Positions 1 through 13,650 of a stretch of DNA of 64,000 nucleotides are shown here, piece after piece. Made by a program: the position numbers and the translations under genes. Every line of letters begins with the position of its first letter. Position 1 is the stretch's first letter. The notes beneath the pieces were generated by a model that was not told where the DNA came from, made no database searches, and worked only from the letters and a program-made list of their open reading frames with translations. The stretch is from Dasypus novemcinctus (lineage: Eukaryota; Chordata; Mammalia; Cingulata; Dasypodidae), in NCBI RefSeq assembly GCF_030445035.2, contig NC_080698.1, forward strand, positions 23,405,294 through 23,469,293, in the 5' to 3' direction.

Positions 1-3000
1 TGTGAGTTGGTGGTCTGAGACACCCCTTGCGGCCCCTACAGCTCTAGGAGAAAAGACGGGAGTGGTTTGGGGAATGCCAGGGGCTCATTACCAGATCTTT
101 GGGGAAACAAGGAAAGGCTAGCCTGATACATTTTTCACTCAAGAAAGAAACACCCAGAGCCTGGGAGCTGGGCACCAAGAACTTCAAATCAGCACCTTCA
201 AAGGCCTGGGGCCTGGGGCTGGAATTTGCTGTGTGCTGGAGAGCCCACCTTTCTGCTTATTTCCTAGCTCGTGGCCTGTTGAGTTCTTCACACTGTTTGT
301 CCACTGTCCACAAGGGTTCTGGCCGTGGCTCTCTTTTCTTGGGCTATGTACTTTCAACCAGTTTTGAGCAGCCCCATTTCAGATTGGCCTTTTTATGTTT
401 GATATAAAGAATAGTTGTTGGCCAATTTCATCTTTTCATCGCTGTTCTCTAGGCCTGAATCCAAGCCGTTTGTCAGATGCTCATTAACTCCCCCTTTGGC
501 TCTTTCTAGTGTGTCTCCTAAGCTCATTGTGCCAAGAACTAACGCTTTCTTTTACACGATTCGCTTTCTCTGCTCCATCAGGGAGACAAATTACTTTCCA
601 AAAGGGATCGCCAGGGATGGTTTAATGAGAATTTCTTTGGGGCTAGGCATGGAACGCAATGTAGTTAACATTCGGTGGACTTAATTGGACTTTTCTTTTC
701 TGCCTCTTTTTTAAAAAATCTGAAGCTATCCTGTTAATCTCTCATTTGTAATCAATTGTGTTGACTAAACAAAAGTCTAGGTCGTCTTTTCTTCCTGTCC
801 CAGACAATCCTTTGTTGCCTCTAAATGCCTCATTCTTGAGTGATCCTGGTTGCGTAGATGGGCCCGATTGTTGACAGTTCATTATTGCGCTTTTGTCCAT
901 TTAATCTTTCTAGCTGTGTTTTGCATGTGCATGCCTTAATGAGCTCCGTTGGCAATTAACATGTTTCTAGGAGCAAACTGGTTGCTCAGACGTTTGAGAG
1001 AGAAGTGCAGGGAAAAGGGCAACGCAGCTGCCTTGAGGTTGTTTATTTCCCAGCGTTTTCTCAAGACTCCTGTCCTCCCTTTGGCAGTGCCCCCTCTAAC
1101 CCTGCCTCTTGTCCCCACTTCTCTTCCCCAACCCCTTCCGCACCAGCACACCTGGGCACCTTGTTGCTGTAATCTTGGTCCTGACTCTCTGCTTGTGGGC
1201 CGAGCGGCAAAACGGGGACCAGAGAGACCCGCTGCTGCAGCAACGAAAGAGCGAGCACAGTGCCCCCCAAAATGTGTCTGGCTGCTGGCAACTTCTCTGT
1301 GTCGCTCTTTGCAGAGAGGAACCTCTAACCCGCCTAAGGCAACAGGACTGTTCAATCTGTTATGTTCAAGGCTGTGGCTTTGGAAGAGGGGTTTTTTTTT
1401 TTTTTTTTTTTTTTTTGAGGCTTGCTGGCAAGATTGCTGAAGTGTGAGCAGTCATGGACAGAACAAACATCTTGTAGGGGAAAAGATAATTGGAGTCTTT
1501 TTTATGTCTGTGACAGGATTCCCCTCCCCCGCAATTTGATTTTTTTAAAAATATTTTTTAAGGGCGGCCTCTTTAATTTAATCAAGGTTAGAATATTAAT
1601 ATGCAGTTGATGATTACCTTGTCTAAGTCATGTATTAATATTGCAAACTACAAGTCATGCAAACAGTTTAATATTAAGAAGAGGGGACAAAGTAGTTAGA
1701 AAAACAGAGCCTTTCGCCCACCAATTCCAATGCATGGTGAATAACTAAGAAAGGTCTCAGCTATGATAGTTACCGAAAGGACTCAGTGCTGGCTGGGAAA
1801 GTTGTTTAGTAATCAGGCAAAAGATTCCCTTTCTTCTAGCACTACCTTTTAGGAGAAGGAATCCTTTCCTGAGCCCCCCACCTGAAGGCAGCAGACATCT
1901 TTTATTCGGGAGGAGCAACTTCAAACCTGTCAAAAGCGGAGCTGAGCCCTATAGATACAGGAGCACTCTGTTTATCCACAATTACCACCAGATGTGAAAT
2001 AACACCTACTCAGGTGAGAGCGATTGGCAGGAGACAGTGTGAGGGTTAAGTAACAATCAGGTTAGGAGGAAACAACCTCAAGGAGGTTGGCATAGACCAG
2101 AAACTGCTCAGGTAAACCCCTGTGCCACATCCACGGCACCTCTCTCTCTGGCTGCAGATATGAGCAGTCCAAGGGAGCAAGGCCCACAGTTTTATTTTCA
2201 TCTGTCGCCTGGTTTACAAGCAAGCAATCCCTCGGCCCTTTTCAGAATTGCCAGCTGGAAACAAACTGTGCAAGTTTTATGAGATGAGTGACCCCTTTTA
2301 TTCTTTCTCCCTTGAAAACTTATTAAAGAAGGATTTCTCCAAGAAAGTTCTCTCACTTGATGGCTGGGGAAGTGATTTCACTGGATGGGGGTACCCCATA
2401 AATTATTGATTTATCCTTTCTTTTTTCAAAGGTTAAAGGAGAACTTGATCATGACTTCCACATGCAGGCTACCTTTCTCCGCCACTTCTGCAAGAAGGAT
2501 GCTTTTGCGCTAGATTTTGGACTGCCTGCCGCTTGCCCAGCGTTCTGGGATTGTTGGGAAGGAGGCGAGCTTGGCCTGACCATTGCCTGGTCTCCAAGAA
2601 GCACGTCTGCAAAGGATTTTTTCCGGAAGTCAAAAAAACAAACAAACAAAAAAAAACAAAAGAAAACAAAAAGACTTTTGGCTGAGCGGACGGTCCTGAA
2701 GCACCCAGGATCTTCCAGAAATGGGGAAAGGCGGGCTAATAAAACCCTCAGTAAGGGCACGGGCTGGAGCTGGCTCCTCCAATCGGTCTGCAATCTCCCC
2801 AGGGATAGAAGTCTGGGAAAAGCAAGGCAGTATTTCCATACCCGTAGCCGCCAAGTCCTCCTCACCCATCCTGGGGTTTCCTGGGGTGGGTGGCACCCAC
2901 TGAGATTTCGGAATTGAATCTGCATATTCCTCTGGGTCCCAATCTTCCCTCAGCTTCCCGAAGCCAGAACGAGCTAACATTTAAATCCCCCCTTCGCTTC

Positions 3001-3314
3001 CTCATCCCCCCTTCCCCTGGCTGCATCTCCCCAGACTTGTTGGGGGGTGGGGAGAACACAAAAAACGAGGACGCTCTCCTTTCAGGAAATGGAATTCTAA
3101 TGTACACGTTCCTATTTCTGAATCGGAGGTACTAAAAATACTCCCGCGACAGCCGGAGGAAGCTGTCGTCGTCCACTGTGCAAACAAGATCAACTCTTCT
3201 CCTTCCCCGCGCTGCGGGTCTGAGAGTAGGGGACCTTACCGACGCCTCAGACCAGGGCAGGCCTTCCACCCCGCTTCCGCACGTCCTTCCCGTGGCCCCA
3301 CCCTTGGGCTGCTG

Positions 3315-3575
3315 ACCCTGGAAGTCCAGAGTTCGAAACCCGGCCATTCCTAGCCCTGTCCCGCGGGTATGTCACTCAGCCATCGCTGCCACGATTTCTT
3401 TGTCCGTAAAGTGGGACTAATTCCCCGATTGCGGGGTGTGGTCACCATTCGAGAGAAAATGTCCAGGGCCTGGCATGGAGCAAGTGCCCGGGAAATGTGT
3501 GTCTGTGGAAGCCACGGGCGCTCACTGCCCTGAGCGCCTACTGTATACCAGGCGTTGGGATCAAACTCGCACGAA
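3315..3575 (+). repeat. MIR SINE, sense, with adjoining MIRb-like piece
   Basis: The text from 3315 follows the MIR consensus: a region around the tRNA-like box (GGAAGTCCAGAGTTCGAAAC), the T-rich segment before AAAGTGGGACTAA, and the end motif CCTGGCATGGAGCAAGTGC. A second MIRb-type start (GAGCGCCTACTGTATACCAGG) follows at 3531. It is unusually CpG-rich for an old MIR, in keeping with its CpG-rich surroundings. Confidence 0.65.
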
Positions 3576-3816
3576 GTCACTTTCAGAGTGACTTGGAGAT
3601 TGCCCTTCGCCCTAACCAATTTTTCCTCTAAATAGCCGCACCCAGCCCCGTGCCCCCCGCAGAGGAAATCCTCACGGGGTCAGCGCCTAGCCTCCTTCGC
3701 CCCCGCACTGGCGAGGCTGCGTGAAAGATCACGCCCGGACCCCGCGCCGCATTTCCTCCTGGCGCTGGGGAACATTGTTCCAGAAGACGTGGGCTGAATC
3801 GCCGCGCGGATATTAA

Positions 3817-3850
3817 AAGTGTGTGTGTGTGTGCGGGGGGGGGGGGGGAG
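3817..3850 (+). repeat. (GT)n followed by 14-G run
   Basis: A GT microsatellite (3819-3833) is followed by 14 consecutive guanines at 3835-3848. The G-run could form intermolecular or slipped quadruplex structures and is a likely length-polymorphic site. Confidence 0.85.
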
Positions 3851-4624
3851 GAAGAGCGCGCCGCGCCAGTAATCCGAGCTCTTGATTATCCAGATTCGGA
3901 TCAAACGGGGCGGCGGTGGCCGGCCCCCTCCTGGGAATGATTAGATGATTAATGTAATGCTGTTTGAAGGGTCTCTGTTTTCTCTCTTAATTTGGGTCAT
4001 TACTTAGAAAGCAAGCGTGAGATCATTTCATCAGCGCGTTCGGCGGCGGAGATGGCTATTCAGGAAGCGGCTGGCTGCGCGGCGCCGAACGCGGGCGGCG
4101 AGCTCGCGGGCCCCGGCGCGCGCTCCGGCTGCGGCGCTCGCGGCGCGGGTCCCGGCACCCGCTGGCCTGGGGACCCTTAGCCTCCAGCTCCCGCAGCCTG
4201 GGAAGATGGGGAGCGGGCTGGATCCCTGCAGGCGGCCCAGAGGAGGGGGCGGACCCAGAGACGCCCCGGGGCGGGACCGTGCCCTGGCCGCGGACCCCCG
4301 CTTTGCCCACGGTCACACCCAAAAGCTGCTCCCCTCCCCCACGCCACTTTTAACACTTAAAAAAAAAAAAAGTCTTAACCCAACGAGGCCAAACCCAGAA
4401 TCCCAAGCGTCGGACGAGTCACTGCATAGAAACCTCGCCCCACGTGGAGGCCTGCTGGAGGCCCGCGCGTCCTCCTCCCGCGGCGGAAGCGCTCCAGCGC
4501 CGCGGGAGCGCCGGCCCCGGCACTCCACGGGCAGTCGCGTTTGGGGGAGGGGATGCCATAAACTTCTATTTCCTTGGCGTTCCTGGGGGCTGCCGAGATG
4601 ACTTCAGGGCGAGGGGAGAGGGGG

Positions 4625-5063
4625 AAAGACGCGCACTACGGGTTCTGTTTATTTAGTCATATATATGCATATATTTCGTGTTCGCTTGTACAGGAGGATT
4701 TACATGGCTGTATAAAGAAGGCTGGGGGGCGCCGCGCTCTTCTGGGGAGCTCACGGTGACCGGTTGGGGTGAAACCCCGCCGCCGGAGAAGCTGAGGCCT
4801 TGGAATTAAATACGTTGCGGCGCACTGGATTTAAATAAAGTTTCCCGAATGCACAAAGCTGGGAGCCGCGCGTTTGCTGCCAGTCATCGAGGAAACGTTT
4901 AGCTTTCCAAAAATATGCTGGTTTCGATAAATAGATTCTAGCCTCTCTGCTAAAGTTGTTTGGGTTTTTTCCCCCTTTTTTAATATTAGAAATGAGTTTG
5001 TACGTATGCTCTGTTTGGGGGGGTGGGACAGGGCTGAAAGAGTGAGCGAGGCGGCAGCAGCTC
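4625..5063 (-). terminator. FEZF2: FEZF2 3'UTR and probable polyadenylation signal
   Basis: The 3'UTR would run leftward from the stop at 5064. The first AATAAA on the minus strand is at 4653-4648, giving a 3'UTR of about 430 nt with cleavage near 4625-4635. The interval is AT-rich compared with the CpG-rich coding part and shows no other gene. Confidence 0.55.
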
Positions 5064-7810
<2,747 letters not shown>

Positions 7811-7858
7811 GGCGCGCGGAGGCGAGGCGGACTGGGCCGGGGCGCAGCCTCTCTTAAG

Positions 7859-8015
7859 TCTGCATTCCGGAAAAGGCAGGAGGGGAAACCTCAGTTTAAT
7901 AAGCACCTTGTTAGTCCCAGGTCACCCATTTGCATTCAAATGAACAGGGCCGAACAAAGTGCACCCAAGGGTACCAAATTACCGCCCATTAACTGGGCGC
8001 ACGCAGGAACTTACC
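7859..8015 (-). other. FEZF2: FEZF2 5'UTR intron and its splice sites
   Basis: On the minus strand CTG followed by GTAAGT at 8017-8009 is a near-perfect donor. A pyrimidine-rich stretch ending in TGCAG (AG at 7861-7860) is an acceptor 50 bases before the ATG. Together they define a 155-bp intron (8014-7860) in the 5' leader, making a noncoding first exon that ends at 8015. Splicing would remove an in-frame upstream ATG at 7906. This is inferred from splice consensus only; transcript data would settle it. Confidence 0.6.
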
Positions 8016-8480
8016 AGCCCCTAGCCCGGGACTTTGAAAGGGGTAGGGTTTACAAAGGGAAAGGAGGGAGAGAGAAAGAAAAGAGAGGAGGAGAAGAGCC
8101 GCAAATGAAGTCCCCCGAGCCCTGCCCTGGAGCCTCCGCACGCAGGCTGCGAAGCTGGACAGTGACCCCGCGAAGTTAAAGAGCGCCGGGAGAGCCGGCC
8201 CGCGTTTACCTCTTTCCCCCACCGCCAAGGCGATGCGTTCCGAGCCATGCAGGGTTTCTTCGCGATCACATTTTGATGGCAAACATCTTCCCCTCCGCGT
8301 GAGGTCACTGTCTTTTACATTCGGCTGACATCACACGAAGTCACTTGAAGTGGAATGACATGGACGGCGGCGCGGCGCCCGTAGCGGCCGCTGTGTTCCC
8401 CCGCGCCGCCCGGCCGCCGCCGCCACCGCCCCTCAAACTTTAAAGGAGGCAACTGGCGCCCGCGCTCCTCTCGAGAAAGT
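8016..8480 (-). promoter_or_regulatory. probable FEZF2 first exon and core promoter region
   Basis: Upstream of the noncoding exon's donor the sequence is CpG-dense with no plus-strand gene facing it. A CRE-like TGATGTCA occurs on the minus strand at 8327-8334, and a TTTAAA element at about 8439-8444. I see no canonical TATA box. The exact transcription start cannot be fixed from sequence, so the boundaries are approximate. Confidence 0.4.
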
Positions 8481-9133
8481 GCGAGCGCTTTGCGAGTCGC
8501 GGAAGAGGGAAGCGACGGGAGGGGGAGGGGGAGGAATCGTGATGGCTTCGCCGGTGGAGGGAAGGGGGGAGGGAGAGTCCAAACCCAAACCGCGGCGCGA
8601 GTTCTGGGCGTGATTCACAACTTTGGGGGCCTACAGATTGGGGGGGGCGAGGAGGGCGGGGGGCCCCGGACGCGCCGCCCCGTAGGGCCCCCGGGTGTCC
8701 ATCTCGTCGCCGAGGTGTCCTTTAGCCTTCCGCAGCCGAGCTGGGCATCGTGCTAATAAACTGCCATTTACCCACGGAGCCAGCGCCAGCCCCGAACACG
8801 CGCAAATGATAATTACCTCATTAGGATGTGGCGCATGGACGCGGGCGCCGCGTTTGGGTGCGGGGGGAGTGCGGGGTGGGGGACGACGACGACGACTTGT
8901 TAATGGGGAAATATTAATTTATGCAAAAGCGGCGAGCTCGCCTGGGCTGGCGTCGGAGGTCTGCCAGGAGCTCCTGCCGCCGGAGGACGAGCCCGCAGCG
9001 CCCGCAGGCGCGAGACCGCGCGCCCGGATCCCCGGGGGGTCTCTGGGCCCGACGGGCCGGCCTCGTCTCCGATCGACCCCCCTGCCGGCGGCTGGGGGAG
9101 CCCGGCGCGGCAGCTGGAGGAGCGTGTGAGCTC

Positions 9134-9165
9134 CTGATCGATCAGAATCGCTGATCTGTGATCAG
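9134..9165. promoter_or_regulatory. paired CTGATC palindromes upstream of FEZF2
   Basis: CTGATCGATCAG at 9134-9145 is a perfect 12-bp palindrome. Five bases later CTGATC-TGT-GATCAG (9151-9165) repeats the same half-site as an inverted repeat with a 3-bp spacer. Four identical half-sites in 32 bp suggest a dimeric protein-binding site, but no factor is assigned. Confidence 0.35.
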
Positions 9166-9849
9166 GTTTCCGAGGCAAAGCCCGGCTCTGCTGCGGGTTT
9201 GGCGCCGCGCGCGGGGAGGCTTCGGAGGGCCGCTCTCCCCGCTGCTGGGTACTTACTGTTGGTATAATTGAGAAGGTCCAATCCCCACCTGTTTAAGAAG
9301 CAGATTGAAACAGCAGAACCTCCCCTGGATCCTATTAAAACGTTTTTCCTCCCAAGGCCATTCAGTCGAACCAATTTTCCGAAGTGATTCATAGAGCTGA
9401 ATTCTGCCAAGGCAGCTCTTTCACTTTTAGCCACTAAAGCACCGCGTGGAACCGGGTTTTGTGTTTTTCTAAAATAAAGAGAAGGATTATCAGAGGAGAG
9501 AGGGAGGGGGGCCTGAAGGGGGGCGAGCGGAGACTTAGTGTGGCCAGAGGTACAAGCAGAGGGAAGAAAAGACCCTTTTCCAGGCAGGCCCCAAGGAAGT
9601 TCGGAGGAATTCAGCGTTTTGTGCCGGGAGCACAAAAGCTGCGCGCTCCTCGCTCGGTTTGGAGGGGCTGAATTCATCTGTTTGCAGACCATTCCACCTG
9701 CGTATCACAACAAACTGCTCAAAGACGCTCCAGCACTTTCAACAGGCCGGGTGCTCTTGGCGACAACAAAAGTGGTCGAGGCTGAGGGTTCTTACGGGGC
9801 GGGGAGGGGGGGAGGCGGCTAGCGAGCGAGCGAGAGAATGAGGTTTAGG

Positions 9850-11680
9850 AGAGGAGGAGGGGGGTGCAGTTGGGTTTAAAAACTTTTGGTTGGTTTTGTT
9901 CGCCGGGCAATTATATCTTGCCAGCCGGCTTTTGCAAGACCACGAGCTTTGTAGCCGCCACCGCAGTTTAAGAGGATTACGGTGGGTATAATATGAGCAA
10001 ACAGGGTTGAGGGTTTGGTAGTGAATTCCATCTCCGAAGACACACGATGGTGTGGCGCCCGAGGAAGGGCTGCTGGAGGCAAACCCTGTCCCTTACTCGT
10101 GGACGAGTATCCTGAGCCAAGCCCCCAGCGCTTGCAAAGCATCCCCGGAAACCTTCCGGGGAGCGGACCAGGACAGGTCTAGTTTCAACTTCAGCCAAAT
10201 CGCTCCCTTTCCCCCTTCAGAACTTCTCTCTCCTACCTTCTACCCACCCGCCCGGTTGCAGCTTCTCGGACGTGCAGTTGCAGACAGGATTTTGACAGGG
10301 CAGGTGAGGGAAAGGGAGCGTGTACTTGGAAAGCAAAGAGCGGGGAACAAAGAGTTCTCAGAAGGAAAGTGGTCGGAGGGCGATTCATTTTCTCACCCTG
10401 CCAAGCCTCAGAAACTCCAAAACTGCCCCTAAATTCAGCAATCGAGAGTCTGTCCTCCTAACAGCCCCCTTCAACTTCCAGATACCGCTGCTAGAAAGAG
10501 GCTGGCTTCCCTGGGGCCGAACATTACCCTACAGTCGGGTTAATTTAGGAGATTTTCAGGGGGGCGAAATTTCAGACCTAATGTATCCCCACCTTCACCT
10601 TAATGTGAAAACAAGCGGCAGATTAACCCCCTCCCGCCCGCAACCAAATAGGAAACAAACCAACTCACCCCGACACTGAAACAATGTCAGTACACTTAGC
10701 CTTGCTCTCAAAACCCGAATTTCTATCCCGACTTTCTTGTGGATTCCCCTTTATCCACCAGCACCGCAACCAGCCCCCTTTCCAAATTGGGTAACTGTCG
10801 ATCTCCGCAGCAGCTCGAAAGATCTGTTCGTTTGCTCCGTCAGGCTGAAAGGCTTCCCGTGAACCTGCCTCGCCATCCCTAAGCGCTTTTTGTGGCTTTG
10901 TACCCCCCCTTCATCACAAAGGAGTGCTACCTCCACAGAAAGAAAACATTTGGGTAAAAACAAGTTGTCCCTAATGTGCCTCTTTTTCCAAATCTGGGGT
11001 GAATACACTGGCTTTTATGAAAGTATTTAATTAGCTTCCACAAACTTCTTCCCTCGCCTGCAGATTATATTGAAGTGGAGGGTTGGAAACTATTTTACAC
11101 CTTGCCACTCACATGTTAATTAATCTCTATCTAACCCTAATTGCAGTTTATTCAAGCACCGCTCAACAGCTCACCCACACAATAAACACTGATCCTACTT
11201 TTATACATATTACTTCACGTTAACACATTGAGTAATTAACTCCAGTACCAACTAATAGTGCAAACAAATATTTTCTGTAAACGAGATGATTTCAGGCAGA
11301 ATAATAGAGGACTGGGGTAACGTGGCGCATGGTGGAGGAAGTGCAGAGATTTCCATTTGCTGTCCCCCAGCCCTCCAAATTAATTTTCATACACAGCAGC
11401 TTTTTTTTTTCTTGGATGCTGAAATGATCCAAAGAAAAAAAAAAAAAGAAAAAAGAAGGGGCAACTATAGGAATTAAAATTTGACAATTTTAGGGAGTTG
11501 ATGGAGGAGGTTCTGTGGGATTGGGGCTAACTTTTTTTTTTTCCTACCTACACATTTTCAGTGAAGGAAATAATCCAAAATAACTCCACATGAAGAGCAA
11601 CACAAAACTCCGGGAATCAGCAGAGATTTCAGGGAGGAGGGATCCAATCATGGAAAATAAGGTGTTCCAGGACCTGACGC
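9850..11680. other. intergenic sequence upstream of FEZF2
   Basis: I see no gene here. The region is low in repeats and moderately AT-rich, with several TTAATTA-type homeodomain cores around 11,110-11,240 and a T-run/A-run pair at about 11,401-11,455. Scarcity of transposon remnants close to a developmental gene is typical of regulatory flank. Confidence 0.4.
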
Positions 11681-11699
11681 TTTAAAGCAGTCCTGCCCT

Positions 11700-12450
11700 T
11701 TCAGGTGGTAATTTCCAGCCAGAAGTGGGCAGAGAGTGTGGTGATGGACGGAAAGGCCCCGTCTCTCTCCCAACCCGGACTGTTTGACAAGCTCCATTTG
11801 GAGGCGCCCGGGTCCGGGCTCCACATTCTCCGTTGCCTGGGGGCAGGCAAGGGACCGCGGCCCAACCGAGGCCTACTAGGCCGCAGCGCGCCGGGAATTT
11901 CAAGGCCGCGGCCGAGCAACCGGGGTGCCCAGCCCCGCAGCGGCCCTCCTCGCGGGACGGCGCGGGCTGCGGCCCGTCGCGCTCAGCCCGCCCAGCCTGG
12001 TCCCGCTGTGGCGGCCGTGGGCAGATCTGTTCTGTCCCGCGGCCTCTACTCCGGGCCCATCTTGTTCTCTCTGCCTCAGCGGAAAATGGGCCGCCTGCGC
12101 CTGAACGCCTGCTTGCCCACCGTGCTTGGGCCTCAACACCCAGACCGCCTCGGGTAGAAGCCGCAAGGGTGAGGCCTGACGCCTCCCTGCGGCCTGCGCG
12201 TTCCCGCACGCTGGAGCCGAGCAGGGGCCCTCGTGTCTGGGTACCGGATCGGCGGCTGCTCCAGGCCTGACATCGGCCGCGATCTAGCCGATCCACGGCG
12301 TGGCACTCACGGACCCAACCCGCGTAACTCTCCCCCGGCTCTTTGGGCATCCGGGCTCAACCCCAGTGCCTGGAGCGCAGAGTTTAAATTTAAACCGCAG
12401 GTTCAAGCACGGCTGGCAGCTCCCAGTGGGTGCCGCAGGGTCTTCTCTTG
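11700..12450. promoter_or_regulatory. orphan CpG island A
   Basis: CpG density is high from about 11,800 to 12,420 without any recognised coding exon. Long frames occur on both strands (for example a minus frame at 11,682-12,350), but this is expected from GC-rich, stop-poor DNA. It lies about 3.5 kb upstream of the FEZF2 promoter and may be a separate promoter, possibly for a noncoding RNA, or a methylation-free regulatory island. Confidence 0.5.
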
Positions 12451-13005
12451 TGGGGAGCATGTCAGTTATATCTGGCGTGGCTAGAGCTATCCTTCCCCCC
12501 TGAGCCCTCTCCCTCTGACCCTTTTACAGTCACTAAGTCTCGAGCAATGGTTATTATGACGTTTGCTTTTATTTTTTTAATGCCAGAAATTGCCCTTACC
12601 TTAGGACAAGTTACTTAGACTCCTTCTCAGAGTACAGACAACCTCAGTGGAAAACCCCTGTGCAAAAAGCTCACTCCTGAGGTCACGGAAGAAAAAGATA
12701 AAGCATTTCTTGAAGGTGTTGCAATCTCAGCATTGGTGGCTTGCTGATTCTAGATGAAAAGGGACACTCTTGTTGTTTTAAATACTATTATTATTCTCCA
12801 ACCAGATCATTAGGGCTGCAATACATAGTCCTGGCTGCCTTCTCCCCAGGGAGTTGAGCAGCTCCCGGGGTCTCGGATGGCAAGGCACGCACAGGGCGTC
12901 TGAGGATGAGGTCCCATGCCCTGGGCAGGTAGGATATTCTTTCACCTAACTCCTCAGTGAATAGTTTGGACAAAAACCAAATAACCAAACTTTGTTTAAA
13001 GAGTC

Positions 13006-13081
13006 TTCTCTTCCCTTCCCTCCTTCCCTCCCTCCCTCCCTTCCTCCCTTCCTTCTTCCCTCCCTTCTCCCTTCCCTCCCA
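13006..13081 (+). repeat. (TTCC)n/(TCCC)n pyrimidine microsatellite
   Basis: About 75 bp of imperfect CCTT/CCCT tetramers. The complementary purine strand produces an apparent Glu/Gly/Arg-rich frame that is not a gene. Confidence 0.85.
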
Positions 13082-13169
13082 TTCTGACATTTAGGATCTG
13101 ATTTGCACAGTGCTGCTTAACCGCTGCTGTAAATTGTTTAACTTCTGAAGAGCAATTCTGCGATCCGCA

Positions 13170-13650
13170 TTTTAGGCCTCTTCACCCCCGAGCATTTTAT
13201 TGAAAACATTCGAACAGGCTTGCCGGTGGTGGGCTTGTGCCAGGCGCAGAGACCTCCCCTGCCTCAGCCCTCGGCTTGCAGCATTAGCACCATCCGGAGA
13301 CAAAAGAGGCCCTGATTCTCCGACCGGGCGAGGCAGGGCCGCGCTGGGAGAAGTCCCGGCCCCGAGTGCCCGCTCGCTCGGCCAGCGTAAGGCCAACCCC
13401 GGGCTGGGCCTCTCGGGACACCTAGGCCAGAGCCATCCGCATCTGCCCGCGTCCTCCCGGAGACTGTGGTGCGCTGCAGCCCAGGTGGCCGAGCGCCCGG
13501 CACACTGCAGCCGGGGGCTGTTTTGCAGCGAGTGCTCCCTTGCATTCGGGAACTGGTTTGCAAATCCCAACGCACCCACAGAAAGTGGTTTTCACTCGCG
13601 AGCAGGAGAGAAACCTAAAAGCCAGGGGAAGCCAGCTTTGCAGCCTGCGG
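13170..13650. promoter_or_regulatory. orphan CpG island B
   Basis: A second compact CpG-rich segment, densest at 13,230-13,520, about 0.8 kb beyond island A and separated from it by AT-rich DNA and the pyrimidine microsatellite. No known coding exon is present. Frames on both strands are GC artefacts. Confidence 0.45.

Larger units (their letters stand above)
1..3900. other. 3' flank of FEZF2, no recognisable gene
   Basis: No open frame resembles a known protein; the overlapping frames at 936-1440 and 2449-3107 exist on both strands and match nothing I know. The stretch holds a poly-T run (about 1391-1416), an A-rich simple repeat (about 2633-2672) and a MIR copy (3315-3500). Bases 1540-2420 are unique-looking AT-rich sequence and could include distal FEZF2 control elements. 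Confidence 0.5.

Noticed and set aside
936-1447. Overlapping frames of 112-163 codons near 1 kb
   Set aside because: Frames on both strands, partly through a poly-T run coding polyphenylalanine; no domain, splice or homology support.
7811-7906. N-terminal extension of FEZF2 from an ATG at 7906
   Set aside because: The extra residues do not match FEZF2, and the acceptor at 7860 would splice this ATG out. The ATG at 7810 begins the conserved [10 protein letters not shown].
11682-12350. 222-codon minus frame in CpG island A
   Set aside because: Comparable frames occur on the opposite strand; this is expected for stop-poor GC-rich DNA and the residues resemble no known protein.
12791-13090. Frame coding a Glu/Gly/Arg/Lys-rich protein
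   Set aside because: Artefact of the TTCC/TCCC microsatellite read on the purine strand.
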